DNA of 56,883 bases from an uncultured Bacilli bacterium (GTDB lineage: Bacteria > Bacillota_I > Bacilli_A > RF39 > UBA660), in contig CALVYD010000008.1 in the NCBI GenBank assembly GCA_944371995.1, positions 1 through 56,883 on the forward strand, read 5' to 3'. Below, piece by piece: positions 32,687-41,157 of the stretch. A program made the translations under genes and the position numbers. How positions within the stretch are numbered: position 1 is the stretch's first letter; the number at the start of each line of letters is the position of its first letter. The notes under the pieces were generated by a model, which saw only the letters and a list, made by a program, of their open reading frames with translations, did not search any database and was not told the origin of the DNA.

Positions 32687-33584
32687 TCGTATCAGTATTC
32701 ATTGTATTTATTTCTATATTTACTCCGTCTGTAATCATTTGTATGGTACCATCTTCATCTGTTCTATAAGTTGTGATATTATGGCTTGCTAGAGTGTTTA
32801 GAACGGTTGTATGAGGATGGTCGTATTGATTATTTTTTCCTACGGATATTACTGCATATTTAGGATTTACTAAGTTTAAGAACTCTTCGTTGGTAGCGGT
32901 AGAAGAACCATGATGTCCTACTTTTAAGACAGTACTTTCTAAATCTTTTCTATCTAGACTATCTTCTACTTTGGTAGAAGCGTCTCCTGTTAGTAAGAAG
33001 CTTACATTCTGATAAGTTACTTTTAGAACAATTGAGGTGTCGTTTAGATCACTTTCCTCTTCTGTTCCAACATATAATACTTTTACAGTTGCATCCCCTA
33101 AATTAAAGGTATCGTTTTTGTTGGGAATGCTTAAAGCAATGTTTTTACTTTCTAGGGCATCTAATACTTCTTCAAATGTTTTAGTGGTTGTTACAACATC
33201 GGGCATATAAAAAGTTTTAATATTAAAGTTATTTATAATATCATCTAGGCCACCAATATGATCTTCATGTGGATGAGTTCCTACTACATAACTAAAGTCC
33301 GTTATTCCTAATCCTTTTAGATAAGTCACTAATTTAGGACCATCTTCATTGTTTCCAGCATCTACTAGCATATATTGACCTTCATTTTCTAATAGAATGG
33401 AATCTGCTTGTCCTACATCAATAAATGTTACTTCTAATCTATCTTCTGCTGTTACTGGTACTTCTTCTACTCTTTGATTTGTATTTTGACCTTTCTCTTC
33501 TATCGGATATCCTTCAAATAAATAAAATATACCAGCAATAATAATTACTAGTAATGATGTGATTAATTTTTTCTTATTTCTCAT
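32679..33584 (-). CDS. ComEC/Rec2-like metallo-beta-lactamase protein
   Basis: A 301-aa extracellular-type hydrolase: an N-terminal membrane segment (about 6-24), then the ComEC-type metallo-beta-lactamase domain with FIDVGQADSILLE, HPHEDHIGGLDDI, LLTGDAS and VGHHGSSTATNEEFL. It matches the soluble domain of ComEC without its membrane channel. Such proteins are probably nucleases or phosphodiesterases outside the membrane. It is the first gene of the four-gene operon, and AGGTAAGAGT precedes the ATG. Confidence 0.88.
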   Translation of the reverse strand: MRNKKKLITSLLVIIIAGIFYLFEGYPIEEKGQNTNQRVEEVPVTAEDRLEVTFIDVGQADSILLENEGQYMLVDAGNNEDGPKLVTYLKGLGITDFSYVVGTHPHEDHIGGLDDIINNFNIKTFYMPDVVTTTKTFEEVLDALESKNIALSIPNKNDTFNLGDATVKVLYVGTEEESDLNDTSIVLKVTYQNVSFLLTGDASTKVEDSLDRKDLESTVLKVGHHGSSTATNEEFLNLVNPKYAVISVGKNNQYDHPHTTVLNTLASHNITTYRTDEDGTIQMITDGVNIEINTMNTDTNG

Positions 33585-33653
33585 ACTCTTACCTCTATTC
33601 TATTTTAATCATATCATATTTTTTCATTTATATGAAAAATCTTTCTTATATTT

Positions 33654-35399
33654 TTATTCTTTTATTAATTCTTTTAATTCTTCTATATCTTTTTTTAGTA
33701 TTTCAAAGCCTTGGTTTATGATATTAGAATCTTTAAAATCTAGATGAAGAATTTTTATTAATTCTAAGGAATAATTACTACTTCCAGAAGATAAGAATGT
33801 AATATATTCTTCTTTTGTTAATGTATGGTTATATAAAAGTGAAGTTGCTACCGTACTAGCCATTAATAGTCCTGTTGCGTATTTATAAGGATAATAACAG
33901 AATCTATATAAGTGTCCTAATCTAGTCCATTCTATGTTAGTTATATCTTCATATATTATGTTGCTGCCATAATATTTTTTTAACATATTAAAATAAGTAT
34001 CGGATAATGTTTTTACAGTTAAGCTTTCTTGTGTTTTTGTGTTATACCATTTCTCTTCTAATTCTGTATACATAGTTTGTTTAAATACTGTGGTAATATA
34101 ATTTTCTATTTCTTTGCTTAAGTAAAATATTTTTTCTTCTTTACTGGATGCAGTCTTTAATAAATATCTATTTAATAATATTTCATTTACAATAGATGTT
34201 ATCTCACTTACAAATATGGTACTGTCCTCATAGAAGAATGGTTGCTTTTGCATAGAAAAATAATAGTTTACGATATGACCTAGTTCGTGGATTAAATTCT
34301 TTATATCGTTATAAGATCCTTTAAAATTAAGAAAAGAATACGTGTGCCAGGAAAAAGTTAAGGCTTGATATTTATTTTTATCTGCTATCGCATCAATATG
34401 TCCATCTAATAAGAAATCTACTGCTTTTAAATATTCTTTTCCTAATGGTTGCAGTGCCTCTTTTATTATTTTTATGCTTTCTTCTAAGGTATACGTTTTT
34501 CCAAGAGAAGTATCTAGAGGAATATTTAAGTCATAGATATTTAATACTGATTCTTTTAATACTTCTTTTTTTATTTCAAAGTATTCTTCTATTAATGGAA
34601 TGTTTTTATTTACAGAGTGAATCAAGGTTTTTATTACGCTTTTATCAATGTTTTCTTCAAATAATATCTTTTCTAATACAGAAGAATAATTTTCTAATTT
34701 ACTATTTTCTATTCGATATCCATAAATTGTATCTAATATGGTAGCGAATTCTTCTTGTTTTTCTTTGTATGATTCGTTGATACTAAAATATGCTTCTTTT
34801 CTTACTTCTTTTGTTCTAGAGGATAAGAATTTGTTATAGTTGATAGGAGTTAGTTTTATTGTTTTTTGATTCTCTTTAATATCTTTATACTTCATATTTT
34901 GAACTAGAGAATTATATGTTGTAACTTGTTTGTTGATAGCATTATTGTTTTCTTTTATTTTTTGGTTATTAGAATCTTTATTTTGATGTTTTTGTAGACG
35001 AAATAGATTGTTTAGATAAAATTTATATTGTTCTAAATCAGGGTTTTCTTCTAGATATTGTTTTATTGTGTCTTCGCTTAGAGATAAAATTCTAGAGTTT
35101 AATTTGTTTAGCTTGGATGTTACTTCATTATAGAACTCTTCTGCTTGTGTTTTTAAGCTATTAGTTTTTTGATCATTTATATTTTTGTAATAGCATAGAG
35201 AGCCATATATTAAAATTTTATTTGCCTCTTCTTTTATCTTTTCGGTTTCTTGGAGGAAAGTTAATAGAGAGTTTTTTGTTAATGGTTCGTTTTGGTATTT
35301 TTCTAATTGTTTTTGTTTTACTTTTATTTTTTCTATTTTTGTTTTAAATTCTTCTTCTCCTGTTATTAGGGTGGATAAATTCCATTCTAACTCTTTCAT
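33654..35399 (-). CDS. pepF: Oligoendopeptidase F (PepF-like)
   Basis: A 581-aa M3-family zinc peptidase that cleaves short peptides in the cytoplasm. The zinc motif is LIHELGHIVNYYF (H-E-x-x-H) in the normal place, with the third ligand further on (FVSEITSIVNE). The N-terminal helical domain is complete, and the length is near the family's about 600 aa. AAAGAGGT precedes the ATG. It overlaps the next gene upstream by 4 nt, ATGA. Confidence 0.9.
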   Translation of the reverse strand: MKELEWNLSTLITGEEEFKTKIEKIKVKQKQLEKYQNEPLTKNSLLTFLQETEKIKEEANKILIYGSLCYYKNINDQKTNSLKTQAEEFYNEVTSKLNKLNSRILSLSEDTIKQYLEENPDLEQYKFYLNNLFRLQKHQNKDSNNQKIKENNNAINKQVTTYNSLVQNMKYKDIKENQKTIKLTPINYNKFLSSRTKEVRKEAYFSINESYKEKQEEFATILDTIYGYRIENSKLENYSSVLEKILFEENIDKSVIKTLIHSVNKNIPLIEEYFEIKKEVLKESVLNIYDLNIPLDTSLGKTYTLEESIKIIKEALQPLGKEYLKAVDFLLDGHIDAIADKNKYQALTFSWHTYSFLNFKGSYNDIKNLIHELGHIVNYYFSMQKQPFFYEDSTIFVSEITSIVNEILLNRYLLKTASSKEEKIFYLSKEIENYITTVFKQTMYTELEEKWYNTKTQESLTVKTLSDTYFNMLKKYYGSNIIYEDITNIEWTRLGHLYRFCYYPYKYATGLLMASTVATSLLYNHTLTKEEYITFLSSGSSNYSLELIKILHLDFKDSNIINQGFEILKKDIEELKELIKE

Positions 35400-36067
35400 G
35401 TTCTTACCTCTTTTCTTTTTTTGGTTTTTACTTTGGCTGCTTTATTTTTCTTCTTTTTTGTTCTAATGCGATTTCCAAATTCATCTCTTCCTTTTATAGG
35501 TCGATATGGTTCGTTTAGAGATTGTAAATAAGCTTTTATTTCTTGTAGATCTTCTCTTGTATAAGGAAAACTAGGATCCTCTATTGGAATATAACTTCCT
35601 CCCTTAGTGTCATAAATTGGCTCGGTCAACTCGCCTTTTAATTCATTAAAATGTCCCTGCCTTCTTTTTAGCATAAATTGATACATTGTTTGATTGTTAT
35701 TATTTAATTCTTTTACTTTATTTCTAATCAAATAATTTATATTACTAATTTCTTTGGTATCTGTTATTTCTTCTTCTATATATGAAAAAGAGTCTACCTT
35801 ACCATAATTTATTAATTCTTCATCTAACATGGCATATGCTATATCTTCATCTCTATTTTTCACAAACCCATAATGCTCGAATATACTTTCATCTGTGTCA
35901 GTTAATATACATAGTCGTAGGGCAATATAAAAATCATAATAACCCTGTAATAGTCCTGGTTTATCTACTATGAAACCTTCGGTATAAAAATCTTTTCTGA
36001 CTCTCATTAGTAAAGTGGTGTTTTCTTCATCATTTAATGTTATTTTGTAGTATTTATTTTTTATCAT
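35396..36067 (-). CDS. Unrecognised protein with basic tail, 223 aa
   Basis: Not recognised. A soluble protein with a helical and mixed N-terminal part and a strongly basic C-terminal tail (RTKKKKNKAAKVKTKKRKE) that could bind nucleic acid. Tyr and Glu are frequent in the middle. Two starts are possible; ATG 36067 follows GAGGCAGAGA, while ATG 36088 lies 7 codons upstream. It is coupled to pepF by an ATGA overlap, so the two are one operon. Confidence 0.55.
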   Translation of the reverse strand: MIKNKYYKITLNDEENTTLLMRVRKDFYTEGFIVDKPGLLQGYYDFYIALRLCILTDTDESIFEHYGFVKNRDEDIAYAMLDEELINYGKVDSFSYIEEEITDTKEISNINYLIRNKVKELNNNNQTMYQFMLKRRQGHFNELKGELTEPIYDTKGGSYIPIEDPSFPYTREDLQEIKAYLQSLNEPYRPIKGRDEFGNRIRTKKKKNKAAKVKTKKRKEVRT

Positions 36068-36132
36068 TTCTCTGCCTCGTCTTTCCATTTTCTAAATTTA
36101 CTATATAACACCTTATTTTTGATGTCAATATT

Positions 36133-36163
36133 GAAAAAAAGACTCTATTTTTTATTAGAGTCT
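36133..36163 (-). terminator. Intrinsic terminator
   Basis: AGACTCTA (36140-36147) pairs with TAGAGTCT (36156-36163), 8 bp, followed on the minus strand by T7. It ends the two genes at 36163-37962. Confidence 0.85.
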
Positions 36164-36669
36164 TATTGTTTATTTATGGTATTATGGTTCCTAATTCTTT
36201 TTCTGATATATTGATATTTTTTTTCGGTATTTTCATAAATATCATCTGTTAGTTTAATACCATGGTCTTTAAATGGTTGATACATCCATTCTATACTTCC
36301 TTCGTGATATTCCCAGATAGGTCTTTTTGCTTCTTGACTTTTTATGGAATTATATTTTCCATAGCCATTTTCATCTATTACGGTATATAAGGCAATTCTA
36401 CCAGTAGTATCTATTTGTCGTATTACATCTTTTCTTCCTGCTAAAGTATTCATATAGTCTAATACGTAAAAATCATCTGTTGCAATTTGGTTTTGTAATC
36501 TATAACTTTCTAATTTTTCTACTGAGTCAAAAAAGATATTATCTAATCCATATAACCTTAATTTTAATGTTCTATCATCTATTAAGGGATCTATTTTCTT
36601 TGTTCTGTTTGTTTGTAGTTTTTCTATGCTTTTACTAGCTGTTTTTATTACTTCTTGTAATTTTGTCAT
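36163..36669 (-). CDS. Unrecognised protein, 168 aa
   Basis: Not recognised. A soluble, charged 168-aa protein with several Tyr- and Lys-rich stretches (RLYGLDNIFFDSVEKLESYR) and a basic end (YIRKRIRNHNTINKQ). No signal or membrane segment. AAGGAGAGACT precedes the ATG. The upstream gene at 36703 is 33 nt away, so they are likely co-transcribed and end at the terminator at 36133. Confidence 0.55.
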   Translation of the reverse strand: MTKLQEVIKTASKSIEKLQTNRTKKIDPLIDDRTLKLRLYGLDNIFFDSVEKLESYRLQNQIATDDFYVLDYMNTLAGRKDVIRQIDTTGRIALYTVIDENGYGKYNSIKSQEAKRPIWEYHEGSIEWMYQPFKDHGIKLTDDIYENTEKKYQYIRKRIRNHNTINKQ

Positions 36670-36702
36670 TAGTCTCTCCTTTTTATATTTATATGATTAA
36701 TT

Positions 36703-37962
36703 TTATTTCTTTTTACATAATTTTTTTCTATTGCTTTTTTTAGCCATATTATTAGTAGTAATTGATGTTGCCAGGCTGGTTGCTGTTAAAACATCTGTTG
36801 TGATTGTCTCTTGCATGTTAGCATCTACTTTTATCTCTTCATTACCAAGGGTTTTTATTGTTCCGTTTGTAATATTATAGACTGTTCTTTGCGTTATACA
36901 ATTATATAAGTATCTATTTATAGTAAGAACTTCACCTTGACGAATACTATATTCGTGCTTCATTAGTAGAGCACTGCCATCTCCATAGTCATATTCTATA
37001 GTATAAGATATGCCTTCTAAAGATTTTACAGTTTGCACTACCCTTGGATAAAACTCCGTAGCTTTTTCTTTAGGGCTGCTAATTTTTATGGAAATTTTCT
37101 TATTAGAAGAGTCATAATCAGCTTCTATCACTATATTCTCTTGATATTCTTTTATTTCTTTTAGTTGAATTTCTTCGTTCATATAAGGGTTTATTGCTTT
37201 ATCAAAATTGTCTAATGCCTCTTTTAGTTTTTGAAATTCTTTATTGTTATCTTCTATTTCTAAAAGTTCACTAAATATGGTTTGATTTTCTTGAAGTTCA
37301 TTTAGCCAGTCTTGTGTTGATAGTTCAGGATGTGTTTTTTCTAAGATTTTTTTTAGGACTGCTTCTGAAATTTCTTTTCTTTTTCTATCGCTTGTTTCTA
37401 AATCTTCCTTTGATTTTTCCGCAAGGACATCCGTCAAGGAGATAATTTTATTTGCAAATAGATGTCTTTTTCTTTCTTCTTTTGCTAAGTATTTTTCTAA
37501 TTCTGTTATTACAGCAATTAAACCTTCTTTTGTACTTATTAAATACCTTTTAATGTATTTATTTTTTTCTGGTCGTTGATGTAGTCTTTCTAGTGCTCTT
37601 TTTTTATTTTTTGCTAAAACTTCTGGCCCTTGCATTTGATAGTGATGTATTTCTTTTTCATAGACTTCGTCTACAGCATAATCTACCGGGTTGGGATTAA
37701 AGTTTAATGGATATGCTGTTTGAGAAATTTTGATTCCATATCGAGGATCGGAATATTTTTCATATATTGTTTTTGCAACTTCTAAGGGTATTTTTCCATT
37801 AATTTTTACTAATTGCGTTTTAATTGGACTTTTATTACAACTAATTTCTATTGATCCTATATAGTAGCATGACATAGCAGAAGCTTCTTTCGATGGTTGT
37901 AATAATGTAGGGTTTTGTTTTGATATTACCTTTATTACCTCTTCAAATTCTAGGTTTGTCAT
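36703..37962 (-). CDS. Unrecognised protein, 419 aa
   Basis: Not recognised. A 419-aa soluble protein: N-terminal alpha/beta part (about 1-110), a long charged, probably coiled-coil middle (about 120-280, many Glu and Lys), a beta-rich part (about 285-385) with SKKISIKISSPKEKATEFYP, and a basic end (AKKSNRKKLCKKK). No signal peptide. AGGAGGAACATC precedes the ATG. It is first in a two-gene unit with the 168-aa gene. Confidence 0.55.
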   Translation of the reverse strand: MTNLEFEEVIKVISKQNPTLLQPSKEASAMSCYYIGSIEISCNKSPIKTQLVKINGKIPLEVAKTIYEKYSDPRYGIKISQTAYPLNFNPNPVDYAVDEVYEKEIHHYQMQGPEVLAKNKKRALERLHQRPEKNKYIKRYLISTKEGLIAVITELEKYLAKEERKRHLFANKIISLTDVLAEKSKEDLETSDRKRKEISEAVLKKILEKTHPELSTQDWLNELQENQTIFSELLEIEDNNKEFQKLKEALDNFDKAINPYMNEEIQLKEIKEYQENIVIEADYDSSNKKISIKISSPKEKATEFYPRVVQTVKSLEGISYTIEYDYGDGSALLMKHEYSIRQGEVLTINRYLYNCITQRTVYNITNGTIKTLGNEEIKVDANMQETITTDVLTATSLATSITTNNMAKKSNRKKLCKKK

Positions 37963-38037
37963 ATGATGTTCCTCCTTTTTAGATATTCATATCTCTTTCT
38001 TGATTTATCCTCCAGTGATAAAAAATATATAAAATTT

Positions 38038-38060
38038 AGAAAACCCTTGTATATCAAGGG
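38038..38060 (-). terminator. Terminator of the tRNA unit
   Basis: CCCTTG (38044-38049) pairs with CAAGGG (38055-38060) around a 5-nt loop. A short T-run follows on the minus strand, 13 nt past the tRNA. Confidence 0.65.
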
Positions 38061-38072
38061 CTTTATTTCCTA

Positions 38073-38149
38073 TGGTGTCCCCAGGCAGAGTCGAACTGCC
38101 GACCTATCGCTTAGGAGGCGATTGCTCTATCCTACTGAGCTACGGAGAC
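38073..38149 (-). tRNA. tRNA-Arg (anticodon CCT)
   Basis: A complete 77-nt cloverleaf on the minus strand: acceptor GTCTCCG with TGGGGAC, D-arm with GCTCAGTAGGATAGAGC, anticodon stem ATCGC/GCGAT around CTCCTAA (anticodon CCT, reads AGG), a short variable loop, T-arm GGCAGTTCGACTCTGCC, and an encoded 3' CCA. All stems pair. Confidence 0.95.
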
Positions 38150-38153
38150 ATGT

Positions 38154-38175
38154 AGTTTTAACCGAAGTTAAAACT
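38154..38175 (-). other. 9-bp hairpin with TTCG loop before the tRNA
   Basis: AGTTTTAAC and GTTAAAACT form a perfect 9-bp stem, with a TTCG tetraloop on the minus strand. It contains the stop codon of the upstream gene at 38168. No T-run follows, so it is a processing or stability hairpin between the mRNA part and the tRNA rather than a standard terminator. Confidence 0.6.
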
Positions 38176-38530
38176 GTTTATTTTTTACATACTTTATTAT
38201 TCTTCTATTTTCTGTTATTGCCTCTTGTTGTTCTCTAATAGGGCTTATTTCAAAGTATTCTTCTGCATAGTCTTTGACAAAACCCGGGTCAGCTTTGTTT
38301 TCTTTTACTAAATCATTTTTAAATACTGCTAATATCTGCCCTTCTGTTTTTAATGTATCTTCGTTTATACCAGATATGTTTCCTTCGAAATCTTGCGTAA
38401 TTAGTGTGTAATAAAATTTACCAACTGGATCCATTGCAGGACCAAATGTTTTTTTACTTACTATTCCATCAGCTAGATATTCTATACTATGATCTTGTTT
38501 TACACTATATACTTTTGCTCTATAAAGCAT
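38168..38530 (-). CDS. Unrecognised soluble protein, 120 aa
   Basis: Not recognised. A 120-aa protein that begins with a beta-rich part (MLYRAKVYSVKQDHSIEYL) and ends in a helical, charged part (EQQEAITENRRIIKYVKNKQF, with a positive end). No signal peptide. GAAGGGATAAT precedes the ATG. It lies 1 nt after the lipoprotein gene and 18 nt from the tRNA, so mRNA and tRNA may be in one transcript. Confidence 0.5.
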   Translation of the reverse strand: MLYRAKVYSVKQDHSIEYLADGIVSKKTFGPAMDPVGKFYYTLITQDFEGNISGINEDTLKTEGQILAVFKNDLVKENKADPGFVKDYAEEYFEISPIREQQEAITENRRIIKYVKNKQF

Positions 38531-38531
38531 A

Positions 38532-38993
38532 TTATCCCTTCTTTTTGCAATTACATCCGTTTTGTTTATATAATTTTTCTAAAGTGTTAATTTGAACTTT
38601 GCCATTTTTTATTACATTGGCGTTGCCACTATCAGCTTCAATTAATTTTTTTGTATCTACTTTATTATATTGTATGGTAGTGGTACTAGTTAGGGTATTA
38701 CCTTTAATTTTTGTAGTGTTGGTATAATATTTAATACCTTGATAACCAGAATATAACTCATCTATTTTTTCTTGATATACTTCTAGGTTATTTTTATCCT
38801 CAGATGTTATTTTTTCTACTGTTTTTAGTTTTGTTACAATTTCATTTTTGTAGGTAGCAACATAAGTAGAACGTATAGTGATTCCATCTGCTGGATATGT
38901 TTTCATTGTACAGGTCATTGTGCCTGTTTTAGGACTACATCCTGTAGTTATTCCTATTACTAATAGTAGTAGTAGAATTGTTTTCTTCTTCAT
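38532..38993 (-). CDS. Lipoprotein, DUF1307 (YehR)-like
   Basis: A 153-aa lipoprotein: signal peptide MKKKTILLLLLVIGI, lipobox T-T-G-C at residue 19, then a beta-rich domain with TVxKxKxVEKITSED-like pattern (EIVTKLKTVEKITSED) and three Cys (TMTCTMK, NGCNCKK). The pattern resembles DUF1307/YehR lipoproteins. The start follows AGGAAGTATAAT, 1 nt after the RNase J2-like gene stop. Probably anchored in the outer face of the membrane; no role known. Confidence 0.65.
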   Translation of the reverse strand: MKKKTILLLLLVIGITTGCSPKTGTMTCTMKTYPADGITIRSTYVATYKNEIVTKLKTVEKITSEDKNNLEVYQEKIDELYSGYQGIKYYTNTTKIKGNTLTSTTTIQYNKVDTKKLIEADSGNANVIKNGKVQINTLEKLYKQNGCNCKKKG

Positions 38994-38994
38994 A

Positions 38995-40647
38995 TTATAC
39001 TTCCTGGATTACTGTAATAATCATTGGTTTTGATTCTGTTTCTTGGTAGAAAAATTTACCTAGGTAATCTCTTACTTCATTCTTTATTTTTGCATAATCT
39101 ACTCGTTTTGTATTCTTTTCAATGTTTGCCTCTATGGTTTCTTTAGCAATTTCTTTTGTCTGTTCTAACAAATCTTGACTTTCTTTTACATAGACGAAAC
39201 CTCTAGTTAATATTTCTGGACCTCCTAATATTTCTTTTGTTTGTTTATCTAAGGTACAACTAATGATAACGATACCATTTTCTCCTAGCATTTCACGATC
39301 TTTTAATACTAGGTTACCAATATCTCCTTGACTTTTTCCATCAATTAAAATTTGGTCTACTTCTACATGTTCTTTTTTATCTATTAATTTTCCTTTAATA
39401 AACTCTACTACGTCGCCATTTTCTTTTAGGATTATATTTTCTTTTGGTATTCCTAATTCTTCTGCTACTTCGGCATTGGCATATTGATTTCTATATTCCC
39501 CTTTCACAGGAAAGTAGTACTTTGGATTCATTAAATTAATCATCATCATTAAATCTTCACGAGAAGCATGGTGTGATAGATGCTTTTTACTGGATAGACT
39601 TACGGCATTTGCACCAAGCATCGCAATTTCATCCATGATTAGAGCGGAACGTTTTTCTATTCCAGGATATGCTGGTTCTGTAATAAAGATGGTATCTGTT
39701 TCTTTTATCTTGATATATTTATCATATCCTTTGATAATTCTTTCTAAATTATTAAAAGGTTTTTCTTTCTCATCAGATATTAAAACAACGGTATCTTTAC
39801 TCTCTAAATCCGAAAGCGTACCAATCTTACTTTTATCTACTGTTAGATATCCTTCTTCGATTGCTTTATTTATCATATCTTGCAATCCTTTTCCCATGAT
39901 TACCATTTTTCTATGGGTATTTGATACTTCATTAAAAATCTCTTGAATACGATAAAAATGAGCTGGGAAAATTGTTGCGATTATTCTATTTGGATTTTTT
40001 GCTAATACTTCTCGAATAAATCCGGCTACTCTATTATGTGGTGAAGTATGTCCAGCTTTATCCGCATAAAATGATTCTGATAATAAGCATAGTACTCCTT
40101 GTTTTCCGACGTAGGCAAGCTTTCCAATATCTGTTTTATAAGCTCCCGTCATCGTAGCATCAAATACAAAGTCTCCGGTATAGACGATTGCTCCATCCTG
40201 TGTATATAATACAAAACATACAGCGTCTGGAATAGAATGTGTTACGCTAATTGGGAAAATATAGTTTTTTCCAAAATTTAATTTTGTATGTGGTTTAAAT
40301 TCTTTCAAATTTGCCTTTTTTAATTGTTCTGGTTCTAAGTCATTTCTTACCATTTCTAATGTTAATTTAGTACCATATACCGGGATATTTGGTAGTTGTT
40401 CTAATATATCTGGAATTGCTCCCATGTTACTTTCGTGACCATGAGATAAGAATATTCCTTTAATATTTTTTTTGTTTTTTATTAAATAGTCAAAGTTTGG
40501 AATAATATAATCTATTCCTAATTTAATATCGTTATCATACTTTAATCCGGCATCAAATACAAAAATATCTTTATCTACATTCACTATATACATATTTTTG
40601 CCATTTTCATTCAGACCGCCTAAAGCAAAAATTTTTATTTTACTCAT
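38995..40647 (-). CDS. rnjB: RNase J2-like ribonuclease, zinc site lost
   Basis: A 550-aa protein that aligns over its full length with RNase J: FALGGLNENGKNMY, IFLSHGHESNMGAIP, PVYGTKLTLEM, IVYTGDFVFDATM and THSIPDAVCFVL, beta-CASP domain, and the end FVYVKESQDLL. In the first zinc motif H-x-H-x-D-H it reads H69-G-H71-E-S73-N74, so Asp and His are lost. The later H-G-E-Y-R site reads PVKGEYR, so His is Lys. Both losses match RNase J2, which pairs with RNase J1 and is weak alone. No RNase J1 gene is in the window. The gene overlaps its neighbour by 8 nt. Confidence 0.88.
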   Translation of the reverse strand: MSKIKIFALGGLNENGKNMYIVNVDKDIFVFDAGLKYDNDIKLGIDYIIPNFDYLIKNKKNIKGIFLSHGHESNMGAIPDILEQLPNIPVYGTKLTLEMVRNDLEPEQLKKANLKEFKPHTKLNFGKNYIFPISVTHSIPDAVCFVLYTQDGAIVYTGDFVFDATMTGAYKTDIGKLAYVGKQGVLCLLSESFYADKAGHTSPHNRVAGFIREVLAKNPNRIIATIFPAHFYRIQEIFNEVSNTHRKMVIMGKGLQDMINKAIEEGYLTVDKSKIGTLSDLESKDTVVLISDEKEKPFNNLERIIKGYDKYIKIKETDTIFITEPAYPGIEKRSALIMDEIAMLGANAVSLSSKKHLSHHASREDLMMMINLMNPKYYFPVKGEYRNQYANAEVAEELGIPKENIILKENGDVVEFIKGKLIDKKEHVEVDQILIDGKSQGDIGNLVLKDREMLGENGIVIISCTLDKQTKEILGGPEILTRGFVYVKESQDLLEQTKEIAKETIEANIEKNTKRVDYAKIKNEVRDYLGKFFYQETESKPMIITVIQEV

Positions 40648-41104
40648 ATTTGTCTCCTTTCATTTTTAAAACTTTTTGATAATTTATTTCTGACTTTTCT
40701 ACATCTTCTTTACTATTTTCAAATAAATATGTATAAATATCATCTATTGAATTTTGTGGAGTTAAATCTAATCCTACTTCCACAACTTCTTTTACTATAG
40801 TTTTAGAGTCTTCTGGTGTCTTTTTTAACAAAATAAATAATTCTATTAAATTTCTATTTATTTCTAAAAGCATAAAATTCTCAATTAATAAGGAATGTAT
40901 GATAGAATCAGATTTATCTTTTTCTATTTCATACATCTCATATATCATGTCATGTAATCTTTTTTGATTTTCTATGATTTCTACTGTCATAGTATCGTTT
41001 TTAATTAAACCAATATTTTCTAGACTTGTAATTACTAAGTTTTTTCTATCCTCATCCATTAGTGAAGCTAATTCATCTAAATGAATATCATCATTTTCTT
41101 TCAT
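40640..41104 (-). CDS. Unrecognised helical protein, 154 aa
   Basis: Not recognised. An almost wholly helical 154-aa protein, rich in Glu, Asp and Leu, with a long hydrophobic helix in the middle (LLIENFMLLEINRNLIELFI). It has no signal peptide. It overlaps the RNase J2-like gene by 8 nt and lies 53 nt after rnc, so all three RNA-related genes probably form an operon; a role in the RNA degradation complex is a guess. AAAGGGATTTT precedes the ATG. Confidence 0.55.
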   Translation of the reverse strand: MKENDDIHLDELASLMDEDRKNLVITSLENIGLIKNDTMTVEIIENQKRLHDMIYEMYEIEKDKSDSIIHSLLIENFMLLEINRNLIELFILLKKTPEDSKTIVKEVVEVGLDLTPQNSIDDIYTYLFENSKEDVEKSEINYQKVLKMKGDKYE

Positions 41105-41157
41105 AAAATCCCTTTTGGCAACATTCTTATTATATCATATTTTTTTTAATTTACAAA

